Shown here: positions 26,677 through 36,181 of the stretch, piece by piece
Layout of the letters: every line of letters starts with the position of its first letter
How positions within the stretch are numbered: position 1 is the stretch's first letter
Source of the DNA: Cyclonatronum proteinivorum
Lineage (GTDB): Bacteria > Bacteroidota > Rhodothermia > Balneolales > Cyclonatronaceae
Length of the DNA: 64,000 nucleotides
Assembly: GCF_003353065.1 (NCBI RefSeq)
Contig: NZ_CP027806.1
Coordinates: 4,112,501-4,176,500 of the forward strand
Reading direction: 5' to 3'
Made by a program: the position numbers and the translations under genes
The notes under the pieces: model-generated
The model's database searches: none
The model's input: only the letters and a program-made list of their open reading frames with translations
Told to the model about the DNA's origin: nothing

Positions 26677-27100
26677 CTGCGGATAATGAGTTTTTTTAAG
26701 GCTATGTTTGTTTTGCGTTTAGGATATCCTTTGCGCAAAGGCACATTTTTTTGTGTCATATTTGAATTCGAACATTGCCTTTTTTATCCAAATGCCCTAT
26801 TTAAAACAAAGCTTAACATTATTGCCTGCGGCGGATGCGCGCGGAGCCGGCAGCTTTCCGGAAAAAGAAAAAAACCTGTGTAAGGTTTTCGGCTTTCGGT
26901 TCTCTGTGAACTTACAGGCGGCGTGCAAGCGGGGTAATGTTGTTAAGGACGGTCCGGCCATCTGCGATACAAGGGGTAAGGCTAAGGGGAAGGGTTCAGC
27001 TGCGGCTGTTCATTTTTCTGCGGGTTAAGTCCTCTTGTTTTCCTTCCTGTTTGATTCTACTGCGCTGAGTATACCATACCCTATTATCCCATACCATACC

Positions 27101-27832
27101 ATGAAATTCCGGATAGACCTCACGCCCAATACCGAAGCGGTTCCTTTTAACTATGCACATCAGCTGTGCGGCATTTTTCATCACTGGCTGGGCCCCAATG
27201 AGTTGCACGACCTGATGAGCCTGTATTCGCTGGGCTGGCTGCGCGGCGGCAAGGCCGAGGGCGGCGGACTCTGGTTCCGCGATGGGGCTAGCTGGGATAT
27301 CGGCATCTATAATGATGCGGTGGCCGAGCAGCTGGTGCGCGGGCTGCTGCTGCGGGATTTCCGCTTTTACGGGATGGGCATCCGGAAGGTGAGTCCGCTC
27401 GCGCCGCCGGATTTCAGTGCGGGGCATCATCGGTTTCTGAGCGACAGCCCTGTGCTGCTGCGCCGGGTGGAGGATGATTATTCGCGCACGCATGTGACCT
27501 TCCGGGATCCGGACAGCAGCCGCATTCTGGAGCGGGTGATTCAGAAGAAGGCGCAGGAAGCGGGTCATGCTACGGCGGGCAGCCTCCGGTTGCGCTTCGA
27601 TGAGCGCTACCGCAACCCGAAAACCCGCCTCGTGCGCATCAAGGATATCGACTACCGCGCCTCGGTCTGCCCTCTGATTGCCGAAGGCAGCCCCGAAGCC
27701 CTCGAATTCCTCTGGACCGTCGGCGCCGGCGAAATGACCGGGGTGGGATTTGGGAGCTTGGGTCATACGGGGCGGATGGATGGGGGGCGGGAGGGAATGC
27801 TCAGCAGAACCGCTGGTCAGAGCAAGACCTGA
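27101..27832 (+). CDS. cas6: CRISPR endoribonuclease Cas6
   Basis: 243 residues from the ATG at 27101 (MKFRIDLTPNTEAVPFNYAHQLCGIFHHWLG). The two ferredoxin-like folds of Cas6 fit, and the Gly-rich loop GAGEMTGVGFGSLG near residue 208 is the family hallmark. HQLCGIFHHW holds candidate catalytic histidines. Cas6 cuts the repeat transcript to give crRNAs with an 8-base handle. It is the first gene of the csm operon, 57 bp before cas10. A frame extended to 27035 adds 22 residues with no Cas6 similarity. The last 20 residues (RTAGQSKT end) look non-conserved. Confidence 0.92.
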   Translation: MKFRIDLTPNTEAVPFNYAHQLCGIFHHWLGPNELHDLMSLYSLGWLRGGKAEGGGLWFRDGASWDIGIYNDAVAEQLVRGLLLRDFRFYGMGIRKVSPLAPPDFSAGHHRFLSDSPVLLRRVEDDYSRTHVTFRDPDSSRILERVIQKKAQEAGHATAGSLRLRFDERYRNPKTRLVRIKDIDYRASVCPLIAEGSPEALEFLWTVGAGEMTGVGFGSLGHTGRMDGGREGMLSRTAGQSKT

Positions 27833-27889
27833 CCGCATACAGTATTAGTTCACAAACAGTTGTTTTTCTTATAATTCGAAAATACGGTT

Positions 27890-30502
27890 ATGTTACAACT
27901 TAACGCCAAACAGGGTATTTACCTGGCAGCCCTGCTTCACGATATCGGAAAGTTCTGGCAGCGCGCAAGCAGGAGCCGGAAGGTGCTTCCGCTGGAAGTG
28001 CAGCAGGTAGAAGGTGATATTTGCCCCAAAGGTAAGGCAGGCTATGCTACGCACATACACGCGCTGTTTACCTATGCCTTCTTTTTGAACCACCGCGCTA
28101 TCATTCCGGAGTCTTTTGAGATTGAGGGGGAAACGGTGGGGATTGCCCGGCTTTCCGCCCGGCATCACCGAAAAGACCTGAATGGATGGGAGCGGATTAT
28201 CATGTTCGCGGATCATCTGTCTTCCGGTCATGACCGTCGGGATGATGAGGAGGCGGACGATGCATCTGTTGCCGGCACATCATCCTACAAATACAAAAAA
28301 ATCCCGCTGCTGAATGTGTTCGATACCGTGTATCGGGTGCGTAAGCCGGAGGAGCGCAGCTACTTTCCGTTGCGGGCGCTCAGCACGGACAAAGTCAGCT
28401 TTCCCGCGCGGAAGCATCCGCTTGATACCGATCTTGAGCCGGAGTACGCTAAACTGTGGGACGCTTTTGAGCGGGAGTTTGTGATGCTGCCCACCGAAAG
28501 CACGAATGCCTTTCTGCGGAGTTTGGATCATTTGCTGCGCAAATACACCTGGAGCATCCCGAGCGCTACCAACAGCATGAGCGATGTTTCGCTGTATGAT
28601 CATGCCAAAACAACGGCGGTGATTGCGGCCTGTTTGTTTGACAGCCGGTTGGCACGAGTGCTGCCGGATAGTATGGACAAGCTGAAAGCAGAGACCAACA
28701 GCCGCTTCACCCTGCTTGCCGGTGACTTTTCGGGTATTCAGAAATTTATTTATCAGATCAGCTCCAAAGGGGCGGCTAAGACGCTGAAAGGCCGGTCGTT
28801 TTACATCGGCCTGGTGCAGGATGTGATTATCGAGAAAATCCTGAAGCTGTACGGGCTGCAGCCTGCGCATATTCTGATGAAGAGCGGCGGCAGGTTTCAG
28901 ATGTTGCTGCCGTATGATCCAGAAAAGCTGGATGAGGCCATTGCTTTCGTAGGCGAGGCAAACCTGGAGCTGCGGCGGATTTTTGACGGTGTGCTTTATC
29001 TGGCAACCGGTGCGGTAGATTTCATCAGTGATGAATTCTTTGTTGACGGACGCTACAGTGACCTGGTTTCTGAGGCCTATGCTAAAATTGAGGAAGACAA
29101 GTCGCGCCGGTACGCACGGGTGATTGATCACGATTTTTTCAAACCCCAAAAAGTGAAGGGCACTTCGGCAGAACATATTTGCCATGTTACCGGTGTTGAT
29201 CTCGATAAGAGTGAGGTCCGCGAACTTGGCGAGGGTGCCGATGCGCTGAAGGTAAGCCGCGCCGTGAAGGAGCAGATCGAACTGGGGCGCGCACTCAAAG
29301 GAGCGAAGTATCTCATAAAGACTACCGGCGGCAAAGGGCTGAAACCGCTTGGTTCTTTTTTGAAAAAGGACTACCCCGGTGATGTGATTGCTTATGAAGT
29401 GGTTTCGGACCTGAGTCAGGCGAAAATTAAAGAACTTTCGGATGCCAATGCGCGGGTGCTGGAGATTCAGCGCTTCAATAGCACCGATTTTCTGACACAT
29501 GCGGCTGATTTTGGCGATGTGAGTCAGGGTTTTCAGTTTTATGGTGCGGCCTGGATTCCGGAAAACACGGCGCAGGATCAGCCGGTTGAATTCACGGATA
29601 TTGCCAAAGACGGCCAAAATGATCTGATGGCGATTGTGCGCATGGACGTCGATAATCTTGGCGTGATGTTCCGCGATGGTTTTGCGCCCAAAGATGATAA
29701 TGCGGGCAAGCACCGGGGCAGCATCTCCCGATACAGCACCCTGAGCAGTATGCTTGACTGGTTTTTCTCGGCTTACATGAATACCCTGTTTGCAGAGCAC
29801 TACAGCAATCGGGAAGCGCTCGATACGGATCTATCTGTTGCCCAACTGCGCAATGATAAGCCCAACAATCACATTCTTCCGGTGTATGCTGGCGGCGACG
29901 ATGTGTTCCTGATTACCCGCTGGGATCTCGCCCATCAGACTGCCCGGGTGATTTATGACGACTTCAAAGCCTTCACCAATCAGCATGAGCGCCTGACGAT
30001 TTCGGGCGGCATGCATGTGGTGCACGGCAAGTATCCGATTCATAAGGCGGCGCAAAATGCCGAGCATGACGAAAAGGAAGCGAAGAAGCTGCCTGATGCA
30101 AGCGGCAAAGCCGGAAAGGATGCATTTTGTATGTACGGGGTTCCGCTCGACTGGAAGGACCTGACCCTCACGGAAGACCTGATGCACTACCTGATTCAGC
30201 AGCAGGAGGAAATGAAAAGCCGGGCTTTACTGGGCTTTATACGGCGATTGTCAGCTGATTACCATCCCAATTATCATTACGGGCGCTGGCGCTGGCGCAC
30301 GGCCTATCAGCTGCAGCGCATCGGTAAATCCTATAAAAAAGAAGCCGAAATGGCTGATCTGGCCTCGTGGCTGTTTGTCGGCAGTATGAACGACCGCCGC
30401 CCGACCCGCTTCAAAGGCCTTTCGATTAAACCCGAGATTATCCATCTGGTCCCCCTACTGACCCGTTGGATGCAAAACTTAACAAGAACCACAACCAAGT
30501 AA
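27890..30502 (+). CDS. cas10: Cas10/Csm1, type III-A large subunit
   Basis: 870 residues. The N-terminal HD nuclease motif HDIGK begins at His17-Asp18. GDFSGIQKFIYQIS opens the first palm. The catalytic palm carries YAGGDDVF with Gly668-Asp671, the GGDD motif needed to make cyclic oligoadenylate from ATP. Target RNA bound by the Csm complex should therefore activate both ssDNA cleavage (HD) and second-messenger synthesis. Intact HD and GGDD argue that the downstream CARF effectors are still driven. It is followed 13 bp later by csm2. Length and motif order fit Csm1 rather than Cmr2. Confidence 0.96.
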   Translation: MLQLNAKQGIYLAALLHDIGKFWQRASRSRKVLPLEVQQVEGDICPKGKAGYATHIHALFTYAFFLNHRAIIPESFEIEGETVGIARLSARHHRKDLNGWERIIMFADHLSSGHDRRDDEEADDASVAGTSSYKYKKIPLLNVFDTVYRVRKPEERSYFPLRALSTDKVSFPARKHPLDTDLEPEYAKLWDAFEREFVMLPTESTNAFLRSLDHLLRKYTWSIPSATNSMSDVSLYDHAKTTAVIAACLFDSRLARVLPDSMDKLKAETNSRFTLLAGDFSGIQKFIYQISSKGAAKTLKGRSFYIGLVQDVIIEKILKLYGLQPAHILMKSGGRFQMLLPYDPEKLDEAIAFVGEANLELRRIFDGVLYLATGAVDFISDEFFVDGRYSDLVSEAYAKIEEDKSRRYARVIDHDFFKPQKVKGTSAEHICHVTGVDLDKSEVRELGEGADALKVSRAVKEQIELGRALKGAKYLIKTTGGKGLKPLGSFLKKDYPGDVIAYEVVSDLSQAKIKELSDANARVLEIQRFNSTDFLTHAADFGDVSQGFQFYGAAWIPENTAQDQPVEFTDIAKDGQNDLMAIVRMDVDNLGVMFRDGFAPKDDNAGKHRGSISRYSTLSSMLDWFFSAYMNTLFAEHYSNREALDTDLSVAQLRNDKPNNHILPVYAGGDDVFLITRWDLAHQTARVIYDDFKAFTNQHERLTISGGMHVVHGKYPIHKAAQNAEHDEKEAKKLPDASGKAGKDAFCMYGVPLDWKDLTLTEDLMHYLIQQQEEMKSRALLGFIRRLSADYHPNYHYGRWRWRTAYQLQRIGKSYKKEAEMADLASWLFVGSMNDRRPTRFKGLSIKPEIIHLVPLLTRWMQNLTRTTTK

Positions 30503-30515
30503 ATACACAACTGCT

Positions 30516-30956
30516 ATGGCATACAGAAAAATGCGAGAAGTAGAGCAGGCCATGCTCAACTGGGTGAAAGATGGCGTCCGTTCGAAATCGGATATTGATT
30601 TAATTGAAGATATCGGAAAGTTCATTGCGGATGCGAAAGAGGATAACAGGGGAGGATATCGCAGTGGTTTTAATGCAGTAACAACCTCCCAAATCCGCAT
30701 AGCATACGGAGAGATTACCCGTCTCAAGATGAAATTTGATGATACCTCACTGATGATGCTTCGGCCTAAACTGGCCTATGCGGCAGCCCGGGCGAACGAT
30801 AAGGGTGGTACCTACGCAAGCCTGAGCGAAATCATCAAGCTCGGCGTGAATGCGGTATCCGCTATGGAGCAGCACCAAAAACAAAAAGCATTTAACAACC
30901 TTGCAAGTGTATTCGAGGCCATCCTCGCCTATCACAAAGCATACGGAGGCAAATAA
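30516..30956 (+). CDS. csm2: Csm2 small subunit
   Basis: 146 residues, all helical, with the Csm2 core TTSQIRIAYGEITRLKMKF and MLRPKLAYAAAR. Csm2 forms the inner filament of the type III-A complex and contacts target RNA. It lies between cas10 (13 bp) and csm3 (3 bp), the canonical place. The presence of a Csm2 rather than a Cmr5 gene fixes the subtype as III-A. Confidence 0.92.
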   Translation: MAYRKMREVEQAMLNWVKDGVRSKSDIDLIEDIGKFIADAKEDNRGGYRSGFNAVTTSQIRIAYGEITRLKMKFDDTSLMMLRPKLAYAAARANDKGGTYASLSEIIKLGVNAVSAMEQHQKQKAFNNLASVFEAILAYHKAYGGK

Positions 30957-30959
30957 TCC

Positions 30960-31685
30960 ATGAAAAAACTACTCAAAAAAATCTTTTTCAAAGCAGAACT
31001 CAAAGCAGAAAGCGGCCTGCATATTGGCGGCAGTAACCTTGCTATGGCAATAGGCGGTGCCGATGCCATTGTGATCCGTGATGTGCTCACACAAGAGCCG
31101 CTCATTCCGGGCAGCAGCGTGAAAGGCAAAATGCGTTCACTTACTGAAAAGCTGCTGGGCGCTTATCAGCCCGTCAATATGGGTGCTGTTAAATTCGGGC
31201 CATACACCAAACTTGATGCTTCTGCTAAGGATATCATCCCGATGCTTTACGGCAGTGCAGAAGGAAATGAGAAGAACATCCCAAGCCGGATTATTGTACG
31301 CGATGCCCGCATGGACGCCCAATCGGTGGAAAAACTCCGTAATTCTGATCACACCGATATGCTTTTCACCGAAGTGAAGACCGAAGTCGTGATTGACCGC
31401 GTAACCTCCGCAGCGATGCCGCGACAGCTTGAGCGCGTACCGGCCGGTGCTGTTTTCCATCTGGAAATTGTGCTCAATATTTTTGAGGATGATGATGAGC
31501 AGAAAATGAAGGACTACGTGATGATGGGGCTCAAACTGCTTGAAGATGATTACCTCGGCGGGAAAGGCTCAAGGGGCAGCGGTCAGGTTTCAATTAACTG
31601 GGATAAGTTTGAGGCTGCCATCCGTCAGAAAACCTTTGAAGACTACGAGAAGAACCGCGAAGCGCAACCTTATCAGTCAGCGTAA
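30960..31685 (+). CDS. csm3: Csm3 backbone RNase
   Basis: 241 residues, RAMP/Cas7 fold. GLHIGGSNLAMAIGGADAIVIRD contains Asp35, which aligns with the catalytic Asp33 of studied Csm3 proteins that cut target RNA at 6-base steps. IPGSSVKGKMRSLTE is the Gly-rich RAMP loop, and LEDDYLGGKGSRGSGQV the second Gly loop. Several copies polymerise along the crRNA. The stop shares a base with the csm4 start, so translation is coupled. Target RNA cutting turns off Cas10, so this is also an off-timer for signalling. Confidence 0.95.
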   Translation: MKKLLKKIFFKAELKAESGLHIGGSNLAMAIGGADAIVIRDVLTQEPLIPGSSVKGKMRSLTEKLLGAYQPVNMGAVKFGPYTKLDASAKDIIPMLYGSAEGNEKNIPSRIIVRDARMDAQSVEKLRNSDHTDMLFTEVKTEVVIDRVTSAAMPRQLERVPAGAVFHLEIVLNIFEDDDEQKMKDYVMMGLKLLEDDYLGGKGSRGSGQVSINWDKFEAAIRQKTFEDYEKNREAQPYQSA

Positions 31686-32695
31686 TGAAAACGGAAGTTG
31701 TATTTCTTAAACCCCTCGCCCCCTTCCATCTTCAGACGGGAGGGCTGAGCCATGAGTCCACCGATGTGTTCCCGCGCGCGGATACCCTCTCGGCTGCCCT
31801 CACTTATCTGTGGTTCCGGCAGTACGGGGAAGTGCCCGGATTTCCGCACGAGCTGCCGTTCAGGATTTCCTCCTGCTTCCCGGTTGTCGTTGATGAGCAG
31901 GGCAATCAGATTCAGCTTTACCCGAAACCGCTTGGTGTGAGCATTGACCCTTCGTCAACAGATCATAAAATGTTCAAATCCATTGACTGGATTGACGAGG
32001 TGCTGTTCGAAAAATGGCGGATAGCCGGGAAAGACTTCATGGATATTCCTTCGGATGCCAACGATAAGCGTCTTGCCTTCGGCGGAAAAGTGCTGCTTGC
32101 CGAGCCCCGCAGCTTCGCGGCGGATAAGCTCTACGATCAGCTCGCCCGTACCCGTGTTGTCCTCGACCGGGTGACGCAAGCCTCTGTGCCGTTTCATTAC
32201 GTGCAGACCCATTTCTCCGCATCTACCTTGTTCAGCATACACATACAGGTTGACGCTGCACATAAAGACACTTTTATGGCACTGCTCCGCTTGCTTGGTG
32301 ATGAGGGGATTGGCGCTGACCGTACGGTCGGGATGGGGCAGTTTGAAGTATTGCCGGAAGTGATTGAAAGGGAATACACCGAAAAAGAGCCGGTAAGCAA
32401 ATGGTTCAACCTCGGCATATTTAACCCTGGCGGGCAGGTTGGCGCCATACAGTGGGAGGACTCTGTTTACAGTATCGTAAACCGGTCCGGCTGGGTAAGC
32501 GGGACTTCGCTCCGTCGCTCTCCCGTCATTGCGGTGGGCGAAAGCGCGCTGCTAAAAACGGCAGGGGCATCTGCACCTGAGGGCACGATACCGCTTGTGC
32601 TCGATAAAGATTCCGAACTCATACCCGAAGCTGTCCGCATCGACCATCATGTATACCGGGATTGCCGCGGCTTCTTCATACCAACCATGCATTAA
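31685..32695 (+). CDS. csm4: Csm4, crRNA 5'-handle-binding subunit
   Basis: 336 residues, RAMP/Cas5-like. The N-terminus (VFLKPLAPFHLQTGGLSHESTDVFPRADTLSAAL) and the Gly-rich GDEGIGADRTVGMGQFEV near residues 202-220 are typical Csm4. It caps the complex next to Cas10 and grips the crRNA handle. It overlaps csm3 by one base and is followed by a 60-bp gap before csm5. Confidence 0.93.
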   Translation: MKTEVVFLKPLAPFHLQTGGLSHESTDVFPRADTLSAALTYLWFRQYGEVPGFPHELPFRISSCFPVVVDEQGNQIQLYPKPLGVSIDPSSTDHKMFKSIDWIDEVLFEKWRIAGKDFMDIPSDANDKRLAFGGKVLLAEPRSFAADKLYDQLARTRVVLDRVTQASVPFHYVQTHFSASTLFSIHIQVDAAHKDTFMALLRLLGDEGIGADRTVGMGQFEVLPEVIEREYTEKEPVSKWFNLGIFNPGGQVGAIQWEDSVYSIVNRSGWVSGTSLRRSPVIAVGESALLKTAGASAPEGTIPLVLDKDSELIPEAVRIDHHVYRDCRGFFIPTMH

Positions 32696-32755
32696 AGCAC
32701 GGGCAGGCTCAGCTTTCGTACCGGAGAGGGGCCTGTCCACAACTGGATTATCACC

Positions 32756-33982
32756 ATGAACATCACTACCGAATCGCTCACCGGCATCAAAAGCAAAGTG
32801 AACGCCTTCACCTTTGAGGTCTATCCCTTTACACCGGTTTTTGTAGGCTCCGGCGACAAGCTCATCCGAAACCTTGATTTTATTACGCAGGGGAAATCAA
32901 CCTATCTGCTTGATCTCCATAAGCTCTTTTCGCATGAAATTGATAATTTAGCCGGGCTGGAGCAGGCCATTACAAAGCAGAATCTCAACGCGTACATCGC
33001 CAAGCGAAACCTGAAGCTGGCAAACTTTGTGAAACGTACGCTTGTCGGTCACTGTGAAGGTAACGAGCTGTTTATGAATGTACTCACAGGCACGGGAGAT
33101 CCCATGTATCCCGGCAGCAGCGTGAAGGGGAGCCTGAAATCTGCTGTGTTTCATCATTATTTCGTCAAGAAAAATATAGCCGGCAACAGAGGTAGGTATC
33201 GTCAGTTGATTACCCAAAACGGAAGACCCAAGAATGATAAATATGCCTCACAGGATCTTCAAAACGAATTGCTCGTTAACAATACATCCGGAAAGAGGGG
33301 ACTGAACCCGAACTATGATATTGGTCGGGTGTTCCGTCCGGCAGACTGTGTGTTTGGTTCCGGTGAGATGGAAGTGTTCAATGTGGCCGTAGTCAATGAA
33401 ACCCGGAATAGCTTTATGTGGAAGAAACTGGGGGTTGGCCGGAACCAGGAAAGTAATTTCAGGGACTTACGTGAGGCGACCAAAATTGCCCTGGCCGGGG
33501 TCAGGTTAGGGGAAGATGTATTTGCACAGTCAACCATCAGCATAGATCAGTCCGCAAAAGAAGCAATTAACTGGCCGGACGATATTTCGGTACGTATGCT
33601 CGCCGAATGCTGCAATAAGCTTTCCCTTGAGCTTATCGAAGAAGACCTTGTCTATTTTGAAGATGCTGCGAAAGACATCCCGTCTCTGAACAAAGTTGTG
33701 GAAGAACTGGAAACCATTCAGGATGAAATCAAAGCGGTTATGGAGGATAACAAAGGCAAGGACAACGTAGCCTGGCTGCAGCGTATGGGCTGGGGTTCCG
33801 GCTGGCTGAGTATGACCGGTGCTCACGCAACGGATAAAAACGAATTACTCAATGAACTCAGGGCGGTGTACACGAGACTTGGTCGGGAACGCGCCGAATT
33901 CCCTAAATCACGCAAAGTAGTGCTGAGCCGTACAGGACAGCCGCAAACCGTAATGGGCTGGCTGATGGTAGAGCAGAAATAA
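32756..33982 (+). CDS. csm5: Csm5, 3'-end RAMP subunit
   Basis: 408 residues, RAMP/Cas7-like. The family signals are FEVYPFTPVFVGSGDKL near the N-terminus, MYPGSSVKGSLKSAVFHH near residue 117, and WGSGWLSMTGA near residue 344. Csm5 binds the crRNA 3' end and recruits trimming nucleases in studied systems. It is the last complex subunit gene; the Cad1-like effector starts 14 bp later, so effector and complex are probably co-transcribed. Confidence 0.92.
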   Translation: MNITTESLTGIKSKVNAFTFEVYPFTPVFVGSGDKLIRNLDFITQGKSTYLLDLHKLFSHEIDNLAGLEQAITKQNLNAYIAKRNLKLANFVKRTLVGHCEGNELFMNVLTGTGDPMYPGSSVKGSLKSAVFHHYFVKKNIAGNRGRYRQLITQNGRPKNDKYASQDLQNELLVNNTSGKRGLNPNYDIGRVFRPADCVFGSGEMEVFNVAVVNETRNSFMWKKLGVGRNQESNFRDLREATKIALAGVRLGEDVFAQSTISIDQSAKEAINWPDDISVRMLAECCNKLSLELIEEDLVYFEDAAKDIPSLNKVVEELETIQDEIKAVMEDNKGKDNVAWLQRMGWGSGWLSMTGAHATDKNELLNELRAVYTRLGRERAEFPKSRKVVLSRTGQPQTVMGWLMVEQK

Positions 33983-33996
33983 ACCCGGTCTTTTAG

Positions 33997-35862
33997 ATGC
34001 CACACACCCTTCTCTGTTCGCTCGGTACTTCCCCGGCTATTGTGCTGGAGGCGCTGATTGCGGGGCCTTCGGGCAGGCTGCGGGACCGGTATGCACGGTT
34101 GCGGTGTATCACGACTTCCAACATTCCGGATAAGGTGAAATGGCTGCGTGCGCGCCTTGCAGACCGCGAATTTGCGGATTTGGATGTGGAGATAATCGAA
34201 GTCCCCGACTTTGGGGAGCTGAGCTCGCAGGAAGATCACGAGCGGTTTATGGAATCCCTGATTGGGTTTTATCTCACACACGGAACCGGCGCAGATGGTC
34301 CGGTTTCGGGGGAACGCATGCTGCCGGATGTCTGCATTTCCGGCGGTTACAAAACGATGTCCTCGGGGCTGTTGCAGGCGGCGCATTTTTTGGGCGCGCG
34401 GCGGGTGTTTCACGTCTTTGCCGAGCAGTTCCGGGAGGTGTACAACAGGCATCCCGAAACTATAACGGATATCCGGAAGGGATTTGACGAAGACCTGGTT
34501 AAGGTCATCGAAATGGGCGCAGAGCCGGGTCGTTCGGGGATATTGCTTCAGCTTGAGGCGCTGCGGGCTGCACCGCACAAAATGAATTTCATCCGCAGAC
34601 AGCTGCATCAGGTTGATCAGCTTGCCGGTCATGCGGAAACGCTTCAGGAGCTGCCCTTCCCCGTGCTTGCCCGCTTCGATGCCGAGCTGCTGGAAAGCCT
34701 GCGCAGTCCCGCATCGGCCTGGCTGAAATCAGGCCTGTTTGAGCAGCTTCCCAAGATTGAGCTGCATTGTCACATGGGCGGCTTCGCAACGGATGGTCCG
34801 CTGCTGCACGAAGTAAGAGCAGCTGCAACATGGCCGGAAGAATTGCGGGCACTGGCAGCGCCTGATTTTCCGGCAGCCTGGCCGCATCCCGAAAAGCCCA
34901 TCCCCCTGAACGATTACCGCAGCCTCGGCGACGCGACCGGCTCAAAACTGCTGAAAGATCCCGGCTGTCTGGAAAAGCATATTGAGCTTTTGTATGTCCA
35001 TTTTCAGAAGGAGCGTGTCGTGTATGCGGAGGTGCGCTGTTCGCCGAACAATTACGCCTTACCGGATAAAGGGCGAACGGCTCTGACGGTGCTGCAGCAC
35101 ATGCAGCAGGTTTTTGAGGACTGCATGAAAAAGGCACAAGATGATGGAAGCTTTTTCGTGCAGGTGAACCTCATCATTATCGTCACAAGGAAGCGCGACG
35201 GCGACCTTTCAGATATTTCCCGGCATCTTGCGCTTGCGGTTACGGCGCATCAGCCGTTCCGTCAAGCCGATAGCCCGCGCTGCCGGGTGGTCGGGGTTGA
35301 TCTTGCCGGCTTTGAGGATGTGAGCACGCGCCCCATGTATTTTGAGACCGACTTCGATATTGCACATCGTACGGGTGTGGCGGTAACTGCACATGCCGGC
35401 GAAAACGACGAGGTGGAAAGCATCTGGCAGGCCGTGTTCCGGCTAAAAAGCCGCCGGCTGGGACATGCGCTGAATCTGTTCGATGCACCGGATTTGTTTC
35501 GGGCCGTAGTTGACCGGCGCATCGGTATTGAGATGTGTCCCTTCGCCAATTATCAGATTAAGGGGTTTAATCCGATGGAGGGTTGCCCCGAATACCCAAT
35601 GCTCAAGTACCTCCGGGCCGGTGCCCTCGTAACGGCCAACACCGATAACATCGGCATCAGCCGGGCCGGACTCACGGAGAACCTGAAATTCCTGTGCAGG
35701 CTTTGTCCGGAAATCAGCATGCTCGAAATCCTACAACTGCAGGCCAATGCCATTGAAACGGCATTCCTCAGCCTTGAAGAGCGGATTCAGATCCGCCGCC
35801 GCATTGGCGAGCAGCTGCTGCAGTGGTCTGAAAGACGGGGCGGGGGTGTAATCACATCTTGA
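33997..35862 (+). CDS. cad1: Cad1-like CARF-adenosine deaminase effector
   Basis: 621 residues. Residues 1-180 are a CARF sensor: LLCSLGTSPAIVLEAL (5-20) and ISGGYKTMSSGL (114-125). From about 250 a metal-dependent adenosine deaminase fold follows: LHCHMGG (His257, His259), GVDLAGFE, TAHAGE (His466, Glu469), RLGHALN (His490), EMCPFANY and NTDN (Asp550). This is the layout of Cad1, reported to turn ATP into ITP when bound to cyclic oligoadenylate. Most ADA enzymes have Asp-Asp where this protein has Asp550-Asn551. It lies 14 bp after csm5. Nucleotide depletion as the defence output is inferred from the family. Confidence 0.9.
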   Translation: MPHTLLCSLGTSPAIVLEALIAGPSGRLRDRYARLRCITTSNIPDKVKWLRARLADREFADLDVEIIEVPDFGELSSQEDHERFMESLIGFYLTHGTGADGPVSGERMLPDVCISGGYKTMSSGLLQAAHFLGARRVFHVFAEQFREVYNRHPETITDIRKGFDEDLVKVIEMGAEPGRSGILLQLEALRAAPHKMNFIRRQLHQVDQLAGHAETLQELPFPVLARFDAELLESLRSPASAWLKSGLFEQLPKIELHCHMGGFATDGPLLHEVRAAATWPEELRALAAPDFPAAWPHPEKPIPLNDYRSLGDATGSKLLKDPGCLEKHIELLYVHFQKERVVYAEVRCSPNNYALPDKGRTALTVLQHMQQVFEDCMKKAQDDGSFFVQVNLIIIVTRKRDGDLSDISRHLALAVTAHQPFRQADSPRCRVVGVDLAGFEDVSTRPMYFETDFDIAHRTGVAVTAHAGENDEVESIWQAVFRLKSRRLGHALNLFDAPDLFRAVVDRRIGIEMCPFANYQIKGFNPMEGCPEYPMLKYLRAGALVTANTDNIGISRAGLTENLKFLCRLCPEISMLEILQLQANAIETAFLSLEERIQIRRRIGEQLLQWSERRGGGVITS

Positions 35863-35926
35863 CTGTTCGTCTCTGACCGCATCGTATGTCATCGCTGAAC
35901 ATTGACAATCTGCAATTAACACGGTA

Positions 35927-35960
35927 TTATGTGTATAAGTGCCCAAACTTATACACATAA
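35927..35960. promoter_or_regulatory. Dyad operator upstream of vapBC
   Basis: Arms TTATGTGTATAAGT (35927-35940) and ACTTATACACATAA (35947-35960) pair perfectly over 14 bp around a 6-base loop. They end 20 bp before the vapB ATG. VapB-VapC complexes commonly repress their own promoter through such dyads. Confidence 0.65.
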
Positions 35961-35980
35961 ACCCAAAGCAATATCAAGCC

Positions 35981-36178
35981 ATGCGTACAAACATTGATAT
36001 CGACAATAAACTCATGGACGAAGCTGTGAAATATTCCGGCTTATCCACCAAAAAGGAAATCGTGCACGAAGCCCTTCGCGTGCTTATTCAGCGCGAAAAG
36101 CAGAAGCGCATCCGCAATTACCGGGGCAAACTCAGCTGGGATGGCGATTTGGATGAAATGCGAAACAGCAAGCTATAA
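35981..36178 (+). CDS. vapB: VapB-type antitoxin
   Basis: 65 residues from the ATG at 35981: MRTNIDIDNKLMDEAVKYSGLSTKKEIVHEALRVLIQ, a short beta strand plus two helices (ribbon-helix-helix/DUF2191). The C-terminus LSWDGDLDEMRNSKL is the acidic/aromatic strip that plugs a VapC active site. A frame from 35939 would start inside the palindrome, which supports the later start. VapC follows 3 bp later. The pair lies between the Cad1-like and Card1-like genes and may stabilise the island. Confidence 0.88.
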   Translation: MRTNIDIDNKLMDEAVKYSGLSTKKEIVHEALRVLIQREKQKRIRNYRGKLSWDGDLDEMRNSKL

Positions 36179-36181
36179 AAT

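Larger units (their letters stand above)
25638..27100. other. Non-coding region between array and cas6
   Basis: About 1.46 kb without a convincing gene; open frames here lack start context and protein-like composition. It contains TTAACGCC-type short repeats (25870-25918), one copy of the dispersed 90-bp family (26353-26440), the 23-bp inverted partner sequence (26654-26676), a CCTTTGCGCAAAGG palindrome near 26727, and ATACCATACC doublets just before cas6. Confidence 0.55.

Noticed and set aside
26295-26883. Overlapping plus-strand frames in the gap before cas6
   Set aside because: They include a dispersed repeat and low-complexity sequence, with no domain and no start context.
28280-29800. 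A 506-codon minus-strand frame opposite cas10
   Set aside because: The plus strand encodes Cas10 with HD and GGDD motifs; the antisense product lacks any motif.
33997-35862. Calling this gene csm6, the usual neighbour of csm5
   Set aside because: It has no HEPN RxxxxH domain; the second half is an adenosine deaminase fold with a zinc site.
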